Shown: piece by piece, positions 33,287 through 39,574 of the stretch
Numbering within the stretch: the first letter of the stretch is position 1
Layout: the number at the start of each line of letters is the position of its first letter
From: Nitrosomonas communis
Lineage (GTDB): Bacteria; Pseudomonadota; Gammaproteobacteria; Burkholderiales; Nitrosomonadaceae
Direction: 5' to 3'
DNA length: 39,574 bases
NCBI RefSeq assembly: GCF_900114745.1
Contig: NZ_FOUB01000033.1
Coordinates: 1-39,574 of the forward strand
Notes under the pieces: model-generated
The model's input: only the letters and a program-made list of their open reading frames with translations
Database searches by the model: none
What the model was told of the DNA's origin: nothing
Position numbers and translations under genes: made by a program

Positions 33287-33705
33287 CTGTTCTTCTCCTA
33301 GGTTGCGAGAGTTGTGTAGGTGCAGGCTACTACACCAGTGTACGCATAGCTGGCCGCTGTGGAGCCGTTTTCTGGGCTGGCTGGCTACCACCCACTATCC
33401 GATCCCCTCGGGCCTCGCTCCGGGCAATTTTGCGTCCCTTCTGCCGGTTTCCCGAACTCAGGCTCGCAGCCATCGGGTTTCGGTGCGATGCTCAGAAAGA
33501 GTTCGGTGGGAACCGCCGCAACCCGTGGTTTTACATGAGGGAGGATGGGAGAAGCGCGCCATATGAGTGGCTCAGGTTCGGCCACGGTTCGGTTTGTCCG
33601 TGCCGGTTCGGTGCCAGGTAAAAAACTACTTTGGGTTCTTCATCTATTCGTAAGCATATGCGACTGATACCCGGACTGTTAATCCGACGGTCACTGGCTT
33701 GAGGA
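33287..33705. repeat. dispersed repeat family D, copy 2
   Basis: Direct repeat of 31238-31640 at about 2.05 kb spacing, sharing CGCATAGCTGGCCGCTG, TATCCGATCCC, GCCATCGGGTTTCGG, AGAGTTCGGTGGGAAC-like and GACGGTCACTGGC. Copies D1 and D2 bracket the DUF1152 cassette. 33706-33951 holds no supported gene. Confidence 0.75.
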
Positions 33706-33951
33706 CGGGTAAGAAAATTATTAATGTGTAAGCCATTGTTATATAATTATAATTATGTATTACACTGGTGCATGCGCTGAAGTGAGCGTCGGATTTCCAA
33801 TCTGGCTTCGACATAACATATATTTTCATGCATAGCATCTCATAAACAGAGCATTTCCGTCATCGTGGTCTATTAACTTCATTGTTAATCTAATAGCTGG
33901 GCTGGTAGCTTACACCTTTCGCGAGAAGAAACCATCCCTTAATATCTGACT

Positions 33952-34002
33952 CCCTCAAGCTCTTCCAGTCGTAGTGTAATGATTCTTATGTCGAACTCAC
34001 GT
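33952..34002. repeat. right end of about 50-bp inverted repeat bounding a 6.27-kb segment
   Basis: ATGATTCTTATGTCGAACTC followed by ACGT is the reverse complement of 27732-27755. The similarity extends inward over TCTTCCAG. Outside the end the two flanks differ. No target duplication could be recognised. Confidence 0.7.
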
Positions 34003-34230
34003 TACTATACATAGCATCGTCGCGTACCGACAAAGCCGTGGCGCAGCGAATCATCTTGAAGTTCGTGAACTAGCGGGTGCAAGTTTGACTATCGAAGGTA
34101 GCTTCAATGCCTGACAGATATCAACAATCGCTTAAAAAGCTTGCGCAATATAGCTAAGAGCAGTACAGTTTTGGAGAGGCAATGTGGATTGATTCATTCA
34201 ATACACATTGCTAGAACCTCATCTGAAATA
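34003..34230. other. intergenic region
   Basis: No gene or terminator clearly seen. Confidence 0.4.
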
Positions 34231-36165
34231 CTAAGATGACATACGTGCCCATTCATTTTCCCAATTGCTGAATTGTTCTACCGGCATCGGCCTACTTACC
34301 AGATAGCCTTGCGCTATATCACACCCCAGCTTTGCCAAGTGATCCCATACAGCCTGACTATCCACCCCTTCCGCTACCACTTCCAAATCAAGATTGTGCC
34401 CAATCTCAATGGTCGAATGCACAATCGCAGCTGAGTCGCTGTTTGTCACCATAGGCATGACAAACGACTGATCAATCTTGATTGAATCCACCGGTAACTT
34501 TTGCAGATAACTCAGGCTCGAATATCCTGTACCAAAGTCATCAATGAATAACCGGGTACCAAATTTCTTCAATTTTGTTAATGTCTCCAACGCTCCTGCT
34601 GGATCTTCCATCAAGGCACTCTCAGTTAATTCAAACTGAATCATCTCCGATCGAATTCCCCAAGTAGAAAACAAGCCCTGTATGCGGTCGATGAGCAGAG
34701 GATGGTATAAATCATGCGCGGACAAATTTATCGACAAAGCTTGCTCCAATCCCTCTTCATGCCAGGTATAGCTTTGACGAAAAGCTGCATCGAGCATCCA
34801 ATTGGTCAACGGAGTCATCAAGCCGGCATGCTCAGCGAGCTTGATGAAATCTATGGTGGAGAGCATGCCATGCACGGGATGCTGCCAGCGTACCAATGCT
34901 TCGGCCCCGCATACGCGCCGCGATGCGATATCAACCTTGGGCTGGCAGTACAGCGATAATTCATTTTGTTCAATTGCTTGGCGTAAATCCGCCATTAAGG
35001 ACAATCGCCGGGTGCATTCCTGCTCTTGTCCTCCGGTATAGAAAGCATAACCGCCTCGGGCAGGGCTGGCTTCATGAGTAGCAACATTGGCACGCCGCAG
35101 CAAAACATCCGCCTCGGTGGCATGACCGGGAAAGAGAGCAATGCCTATATTGACGCGAGGATCGACCAGCAGACCTGCTACTTCGATGGGGTCATGCAAT
35201 ACCAGGGTTAGCTGTTGTGCGACCTGCACGGCATAGTCAGCCCCCCCGTTGGGCAAGAGCAAGGCAAATGCGCTGTCTTCGACTCGCGCCAAGGTATCGC
35301 TTTTCTTGATAGTACGCGCCAAGCGTTGAGCGAGTTGTTGCAGCAATTGATCGCCCGCGTCATAACCCAAGATTTGATTGATTTCACGAAAGCGGCCAAT
35401 GTTCAGGTGCAAGAGAGCAAGGGCATGATGTTGTTGTTTAGCGGTTTGAATGGCGTCTCGTAAGTGCTCGAGTAAGAGGGTGCGATTGGGTAATTCAGTC
35501 AGCGGATCATAATAAGCCAAGCGGGCGATGGTAGCTTCGCATACTAGTTGGCTGATACGCATGCGCAGGTTGGTGATGCCATAGGCCAAGTCATCGGCCA
35601 ATTCTCCGAGCAACTTCACTTCTTCTTCATCAAAAGCATTGGGTTCAATCGCGCCCATGACCAAGGCACCGAGCACTTCTCCTTCCACCCGCAGGGGAAA
35701 AGCGGTAACCGCTGCAAAGCCAAACTTGTTTGCACACTCGCGCATCGAGGCGTAGGCAGGAGTAGCATAGACTGGATCAGTGAGGATGTGCCTACCTATA
35801 CAGGGTTTACCAGTGCGGATTGCGGTTGCAGCCGCAGTGTGGCCCATTTCTGTATCGGTCCAAGTGTAATGCAGTGCCTCCATAAAGGCGTTGTCTACGC
35901 CGATACCTACCATCCAACGCATGCTCTTGTTTTGATCGTGTTCCGCATATACGACGCCTGCCGTGCGGTAGCCACCTTTATCTACAATGACTTGGCACAT
36001 ATCGTGCAGCAATTCTTGCTCGTCCGAGGCGTGCAATAAAGTATGATTGCCGGCACTCAAAGTTCTGAGAGCACGGGTTACACACTCGAATTTCGTCAGC
36101 AATTCCTTAGTCGTTAGCGCTGAATCCGGGCTGTCCTCTTTTGACTCATTAGCAGGGTTTTCCAT
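34231..36165 (-). CDS. GAF-GGDEF(degenerate)-EAL cyclic-di-GMP phosphodiesterase
   Basis: A 644-residue cytoplasmic signalling protein with AAGGA before its ATG. Residues about 30-205 are a GAF sensor domain (ELLHDMCQVIVDKGGYR, AVTAFPLRVEGEVLGALVMG). Residues about 215-375 are a GGDEF domain (YYDPLTELPNRTLLLEHL) in which the signature reads RVEDSAFALL in place of R-GGDEF, so cyclase activity should be lost. Residues about 390-640 are an EAL domain with catalytic motifs intact: AEALVRW, LSINLSAHDL, FELTESALMED, LFIDDFGTGYSSL, IKIDQSFV and EVVAEGV. It should hydrolyse c-di-GMP in response to a GAF ligand, with the GGDEF remnant possibly regulatory. No membrane segment. The gene is alone. Confidence 0.92.
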   Translation of the reverse strand: MENPANESKEDSPDSALTTKELLTKFECVTRALRTLSAGNHTLLHASDEQELLHDMCQVIVDKGGYRTAGVVYAEHDQNKSMRWMVGIGVDNAFMEALHYTWTDTEMGHTAAATAIRTGKPCIGRHILTDPVYATPAYASMRECANKFGFAAVTAFPLRVEGEVLGALVMGAIEPNAFDEEEVKLLGELADDLAYGITNLRMRISQLVCEATIARLAYYDPLTELPNRTLLLEHLRDAIQTAKQQHHALALLHLNIGRFREINQILGYDAGDQLLQQLAQRLARTIKKSDTLARVEDSAFALLLPNGGADYAVQVAQQLTLVLHDPIEVAGLLVDPRVNIGIALFPGHATEADVLLRRANVATHEASPARGGYAFYTGGQEQECTRRLSLMADLRQAIEQNELSLYCQPKVDIASRRVCGAEALVRWQHPVHGMLSTIDFIKLAEHAGLMTPLTNWMLDAAFRQSYTWHEEGLEQALSINLSAHDLYHPLLIDRIQGLFSTWGIRSEMIQFELTESALMEDPAGALETLTKLKKFGTRLFIDDFGTGYSSLSYLQKLPVDSIKIDQSFVMPMVTNSDSAAIVHSTIEIGHNLDLEVVAEGVDSQAVWDHLAKLGCDIAQGYLVSRPMPVEQFSNWENEWARMSS

Positions 36166-36498
36166 ATGTCCTTACCTCGGGGTTCAATGATTCCATTGTA
36201 GTCGGTAGGTAGTTTTATCTCCTGCGAATACTGATACGCTGCGGATAAGAAAATTAAACACTCTTTTTGCTAAAGTTGTCAATCAACGAATACTCCGTCG
36301 CAGCATTCCATTAAATGGCGGCGCTTAGCTACACCCTTTGATACCTCTTGCTGTTGTACCAGCTCATGGCTACCTTCTTTTCTGGGAGCTTGGCGCTCAC
36401 GATTCCTTCGATAAAATTTCCTTCCAGGGTCTTGTGCCTCCCGCAAGTAACAAGCACCTCTATTGGATGAATGTTGAGGATTTCACTAATGTGCTTCC

Positions 36499-36682
36499 GA
36501 TAGATGAAAGCCTTAATGGAACATTGCGTGATAATATGCTCAACGGAGAAATCTTCCATGGTGTTCATGAGGTGCAAGCTATCATGAACCAGTGGGCTAG
36601 TGAGGTAAACACTATCAGGCGGCATAGCGTATTGGGTTATCAACCTCCAGCACTTGAAGCTGGATTCGCTCTTTCATCATAA
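36499..36682 (+). pseudogene. IS3-family transposase OrfB, C-terminal fragment
   Basis: The frame reads ESLNGTLRDNMLNGEIFHG, then NQWASEVNTIRRHSVLGYQP and PALEAGFALSS before the stop. This is the end of an IS3-type OrfB integrase domain (usual form ESFNG-x-LRDELLNGEIF ... YN-x-x-RPHS-x-LGY). The last catalytic Glu is in ESLNG. The rest of the transposase and the orfA frame are missing upstream. Confidence 0.75.
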
Positions 36683-36827
36683 AATTTACATCCATTCATG
36701 CACTGACGTATGATGTAAATACTCTCTCAACAACCGGCACTAAATGGACATTAGTTTACGAAAACGTCAGTTAATCTCATATTCTTAGGGAATTACTGTC
36801 GTAGTAATAATCCATTGCTGTTCTCAT

Positions 36828-37373
36828 TCAATCCTCGCTCTCCATAAGCAATTGCATCTCCACTTGATTATCCGTGCTCAGCTCAAAACTTCCCGATTTG
36901 TCATTCACGTAGATTTGATAGCATCCCTTCGGTAATCCGTATACATCTAATGGTATAGTAATCGCAAATGGCTCTAAAACTGTAATGCATCCTGTATCGG
37001 GTGGAGGAGGGGTCATATTCACTGCGATTTCAAATTGATTGTCTGCATAACGTTTATTGATCGGCCCTAGATGATAACAGGGTGTAGGAAGAAAGCCCGA
37101 TACCAGCACGTGAACTTGCATTGGAAAACTTTCTAATATTTTGATTTCAATTGCATCAATAATTGCTCGTTGGGCTTCATTTGCATGCAACAGATCCCAA
37201 CGACCATCAGGCGCAAGCTTAAATTCAGAGTTTTGATATTTCCCTACTTGCTCAGATGTGTCGACTCGAGGTATTTTGAGGATATTATTTTTAAAACTGG
37301 GCGCATCTTCTGCCCAAGCATTACTAATATACAGCCCGTAAGACACAACTAGCACTTTTAGATATCCATTCAT
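36828..37373 (-). CDS. exported hypothetical protein, beta-rich
   Basis: A 181-residue protein. AGGAGA lies 7 bases before the ATG at 37373, which I prefer over an ATG two codons earlier that is too close. Residues 1-21 are a signal peptide (LKVLVVSYGLYISNAWA). The C-terminal part, from VHVLVSGFLPTPCYHLGPIN through CITVLEPFAITIPLDVYGLP to CYQIYVNDKSGSFEL, is the pattern of an Ig-like beta-sandwich found in bacterial exported proteins; three Cys are spread through it. Function unknown, perhaps surface or envelope binding. It is divergent from the gene at 37547, sharing a 173-base control region. Confidence 0.72.
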   Translation of the reverse strand: MNGYLKVLVVSYGLYISNAWAEDAPSFKNNILKIPRVDTSEQVGKYQNSEFKLAPDGRWDLLHANEAQRAIIDAIEIKILESFPMQVHVLVSGFLPTPCYHLGPINKRYADNQFEIAVNMTPPPPDTGCITVLEPFAITIPLDVYGLPKGCYQIYVNDKSGSFELSTDNQVEMQLLMESED

Positions 37374-37546
37374 AATCATTCTCCTAGATATTTTTTGACA
37401 CTATGTGGAACATCTTATGAGGATTGTAACTGTTATGCTATTAAGACGGCTTGACTCAATTCTTTTTCACATAGCATGTGATTTGTCTCATAGACTTTTA
37501 TAGATCGTGCTATTACTATTCGTTTCTCATTTTTAATGGGGGAATT

Positions 37547-38101
37547 ATGTATAGAGTATTGTGGACAAAATCAATTCTATGCTTGTTCCAGGGATTATTA
37601 TGGATGACAATAAATCCGATCGTTCAAGCAGATGATCAAGTACGGTTTTCAACGAAAAATAATCTATTTACTATTCCCTATGCCATTATTGATCAGCAAC
37701 AGATTGTTTATGGTGCTGAGATGCAGCTACAATCTAATGGCATTTTTGTGTTAACAAAAATTAGCGAACAGCCATTGCTGCAAGTTGGTTTTGGTGAACC
37801 TTTTACTCTAGAAATGGACCAGAGTATTTCTCTCAGGGATACTAATTTTCGATTGAAACTAACCGCTGTAACTGAAGACTCACGCTGTCTTATTGATGCA
37901 ATTTGTATCAGAGAGGGGTCTGTCAGTATCGTAATTTCGCTCTATCAGGAAGCTAAGCATCTCCATGATTATCAGTTAACAATCGGAGATCAGTTAATAA
38001 CTGGAACCACAAAGAATGATCATGTCGATACGGAAAATTTTCGTATCAATCTCATGAGTGTTGATATCGCCATCTTCAATGTCTATATCAGCGGATTATA
38101 A
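37547..38101 (+). CDS. exported hypothetical protein
   Basis: A 184-residue protein. The ATG at 37547 has GGGGGA 5 bases upstream; a longer frame begins 23 codons earlier without such a site. Residues 1-27 form a signal peptide (SILCLFQGLLWMTINPIVQA). The mature domain is beta-rich: VGFGEPFTLEMDQSISLRDT, then FRLKLTAVTEDSRCLIDAIC with two Cys that may pair, and DYQLTIGDQLI. The phrase LKLTAVTEDSRCLIDAICI resembles exported proteins with a Cys loop around SRCP-type motifs. No family name is given. It is divergent from the gene at 36828; both are small, exported and Cys-containing, so they may share regulation. Confidence 0.72.
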   Translation: MYRVLWTKSILCLFQGLLWMTINPIVQADDQVRFSTKNNLFTIPYAIIDQQQIVYGAEMQLQSNGIFVLTKISEQPLLQVGFGEPFTLEMDQSISLRDTNFRLKLTAVTEDSRCLIDAICIREGSVSIVISLYQEAKHLHDYQLTIGDQLITGTTKNDHVDTENFRINLMSVDIAIFNVYISGL

Positions 38102-38190
38102 AGCAACCATCGTTATTACTTCTTTATCAAATAATTGATGGACAGATGAAAGATTTCTTTACACATTTAATCTCTGGGAGTTCAATTCCC

Positions 38191-38225
38191 CGCCCCTTAG
38201 GGGCGAAAGCTGGTTGAAAACCAGC
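38191..38225. repeat. paired hairpins beside IS630
   Basis: CGCCCC-TTA-GGGGCG at 38191-38205 and GCTGGTT-GAA-AACCAGC at 38209-38225 are two perfect stems side by side. Such subterminal hairpins are typical of IS200/IS605 ends, so this may be a remnant end cut by the IS630 insertion. Confidence 0.5.
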
Positions 38226-38244
38226 AGAATGAAGAGCGCAGTTA

Positions 38245-39129
38245 TAGCAAATCCCATTATAAATTGACTATAATTCACGGATGACCTATCCGATATCATT
38301 TCGCCGTAAGGTATTATCCGTTTGAGAGAAGGAAGAACTTACCCTCGCGCAAGTAGCCAAGCGTTTTTGCGTAGGGGTAGCCAGTTTGACGCGTTGGATC
38401 AAAATTCCCGATCCCAGAACAATCCGTAACAAACCTGCAACCAAGATCGACATGAAGATGTTGGCGCAGGATGTCAAGAATTATCCAGACGCGTATCAGT
38501 ACGAGCGCGCCAAACGGCTTGGCGTCAGCACTTAAGGCGCATCAATTATGCTTTAAGGCGTCTGGGCGTGTCTTATAAAAAAAGCCTGCGTCACCCAAAG
38601 GCCAGCGAAGAAGAGCGGTATATCTTCCAGGAAAAAAATTGAAGGTTATAAGCGCGAAGGCCGCGTCATCGTTTACCTTGATGAAAGTGGCTTTGCTCAT
38701 GATACGCCACGTACGCATGGCTACGCACCTGGGGGTGAGCATTGCCATAGTGTAAAGGATTGGCATGCAACAGGTCGAACCAATGTCATCGGCGCCCTGA
38801 TCAAAGGGGCGCTCCTGACCGTGGGCCTGTTCACAGCGCATATCAACGCCGACATCTTCCAGCGTGGGTGACGCAGGACCTTATGCCCAAACTCCTGTCT
38901 GCTTGCGTGATTGTCATGGACAACGCGACGTTCCACAAACGGCAGGATATCCAAACCACCTTGGCCAATGCCGGGCATATGCTTGAATACTTGCCGTCTT
39001 ATTCTCCAGACTTCAATGACATTGAGCCAAAATGGGCTCAAGCCAAATCTATTAAAAAAAGGAAGGTTGTTCCATCGAGCAGATCTTTACCGCCTATGCA
39101 CTTTGAATCATTTCATATAGGATAAGCTA
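38245..39129 (+). mobile_element. decayed IS630-family insertion sequence
   Basis: An 885-bp element with TA at both ends. The left end TAGCAAATCCCATTATAAA and the inverse of the right end (TAGCTTATCCTATATGAAA) match at about two thirds of positions, as expected for IS630 terminal inverted repeats. TA is the family's target duplication. The single transposase gene inside is broken. Directly to the right lies the 3' end of an RTX gene. Confidence 0.75.
38281..39106 (+). pseudogene. IS630 transposase, multiply disrupted
   Basis: Translation across frames gives a full IS630 transposase: helix-turn-helix start (ISFRRKVLSV, stop, EKEELTLAQVAKRF), then LRRLGVSYKKSLRHP. The DDE catalytic domain follows, with VIVYLDESGFAHDTPRTHGY (Asp), ACVIVMDNATFHKR (Asp) and SPDFNDIEPKWAQAK (Glu). 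There are at least four breaks: a TGA after VLSV, a shift after LGVST, a stop at YIFQEKN, and a shift after NADIFQ. A further shift precedes the C-terminal SIEQIFTAYAL. The copy cannot move by its own enzyme. Confidence 0.85.
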
Positions 39130-39131
39130 CA

Positions 39132-39255
39132 TGTCGATGGTGGTACTCACATTAACGGTGATGCTTGTTATGCCGATCAGGAGGATAGCCTCACCAATTG
39201 TAATTCCTAATATTTATACATTACCAAGTTAGCAAAGCTTGTTGCCTATTCCCTT
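39132..39255 (+). pseudogene. duplicated 3' end of the RTX propeller gene
   Basis: TGTCGATGGTGG-T-ACTCAC and ACGGTGATGCTTGTTATGCC onward match 11026-11150 almost base for base, through the stop codon and about 50 bases of downstream flank. It encodes the same tail (HINGDACYADQEDSLTNCNS). The IS630 right end abuts it, so the remainder of this second RTX gene was lost on that side. Confidence 0.8.
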
Positions 39256-39257
39256 TT

Positions 39258-39345
39258 TATGACAATACGACACAGACGCTACAAATAGATCTGAATGGTG
39301 ATAGTGCGACTGATATGGGGATTACGCTGACGGGTGTTATTCCAT
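39258..39345 (+). pseudogene. C-terminal fragment of another RTX-type protein
   Basis: One frame reads TLQIDLNGDSATDMGITLTG followed by VIPFQNQ. QIDLNGDG-x-D-x-x-ITL-x-GV is the usual C-terminal signal-proximal motif of serralysin/haemolysin-type RTX proteins. This is not part of the propeller gene at 9528, which lacks it. Only about 30 codons remain before the IS200-type hairpins. Confidence 0.6.
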
Positions 39346-39398
39346 TTCAAAATCAAAACTGGCTTTGTCAGCTTCATCTTGCCGTATTAGCTAAATTA

Positions 39399-39471
39399 CC
39401 TCCGGCAAAGCCGGAGGCTTATTACTGTTAGCCCCTCAAAGGGGCAAGAATTGGAGCCACCTAAAGGTGGC
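39399..39471. repeat. three consecutive hairpins at IS200/IS605 3' end
   Basis: CCTCCGGC-AAA-GCCGGAGG (39399-39417), GCCCCT-CAA-AGGGGC (39431-39445) and GCCACCT-AA-AGGTGGC (39456-39471) are all perfect stems with 2-3 base loops. They lie directly behind the TnpA stop codon. One is probably the subterminal hairpin recognised by TnpA; the first could also end transcription. Confidence 0.65.
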
Positions 39472-39472
39472 A

Positions 39473-39574
39473 TCACATACCAAGCTTGAGCTGATCATAG
39501 TGCTCATCCTCTTTCTCTTGGTGCTGGATATATTCTCTGACCATCTCTTCATCTAATCCTACCGTGGATACAAA
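39473..39574 (-). CDS. tnpA: IS200/IS605-family transposase TnpA, C-terminal part (partial)
   Basis: The minus strand enters the window in a frame reading FVSTVGLDEEMVREYIQHQE then KEDEHYDQLKLGM and a TGA at 39473-39475. The pattern FVSTVG-x-x-EE-x-x-x-YI-x-x-QEKED is the typical C terminus of IS200-type TnpA (the YREP/HUH single-strand transposase). The catalytic HUH and Tyr lie outside the window. Confidence 0.75.
   Translation of the reverse strand, partial: FVSTVGLDEEMVREYIQHQEKEDEHYDQLKLGM

Noticed and set aside
36329..36643. Minus-strand gene opposite the IS3 fragment
   Set aside because: The plus strand carries clear IS3 transposase motifs, so the minus frame is antisense.

Overview
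The window reads as accessory DNA of a Gram-negative bacterium, most likely a betaproteobacterium of the Nitrosomonas/Nitrosospira type. That placement is an inference from the gene families (KlcA/ArdB, an island primase-helicase, an old yellow enzyme, a GAF-GGDEF-EAL protein) and from the many dispersed GC-rich repeats; no rRNA, tRNA or other marker is present. About half of the sequence is real genes; the rest is repeats, insertion-sequence remains and gene relics.

Layout. 1-102: tail of an IS5-type transposase. 825-3497: compact, GC-rich plus-strand plasmid/ICE-like operon of six genes, each with its own Shine-Dalgarno sequence, ending in a klcA/ardB antirestriction gene. 3979-4266: small exported protein with a triple TDSIGT motif. 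4486-7866: four single minus-strand genes (exonuclease-III-like nuclease, DUF6998-like, TPR, DUF6940-like) with cassette-like spacing. 8288-11102: NemA-like flavin oxidoreductase with a terminator, then a secreted beta-propeller protein with RTX repeats. 12009-13251: two minus-strand unknowns. 13975-19856: island core, with an unknown gene, a 933-residue primase-helicase bracketed by two multi-hairpin repeats, and a tyrosine integrase. 20387-23044: a small gene, then a tyrosinase fused to five 50-residue tachylectin-like repeats, with a one-base spacer to its small partner gene. 24057-25794: Mu-like protease relic, a trypco2 gene and an unknown. 27027-27458: secreted protein. 27732-34002: a 6.27-kb segment bounded by about 50-bp inverted repeats, holding a frameshifted subtilase, a spherulin-4-like protein and a DUF1152-type gene followed by a well-formed integron attC site. 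34231-38101: a GGDEF-degenerate EAL protein, an IS3 fragment and two divergent secreted proteins. 38191-39574: decayed IS630 element, relics of two RTX genes, and the 3' end of an IS200/IS605 TnpA with three hairpins.

How it fits together. The sequence suggests repeated insertion. The integrase and primase-helicase are the replication/integration part of a mobile island. The klcA operon would protect an incoming element. The attC site shows that at least one gene arrived as an integron cassette. At least three dispersed repeat families (A: inverted-repeat; B: four-arm purine/pyrimidine; C/D: modular) fill the gaps and carry many open frames that are not genes. Several products are exported (tyrosinase not evidently so): RTX propeller, subtilase, spherulin-4 and small periplasmic proteins, so the cargo is weighted to the cell surface and exterior. 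I see no single complete new system. The best leads are the tyrosinase-tachylectin fusion, the DUF1152-attC cassette, the 6.27-kb inverted-repeat segment and the trypco2 pair.
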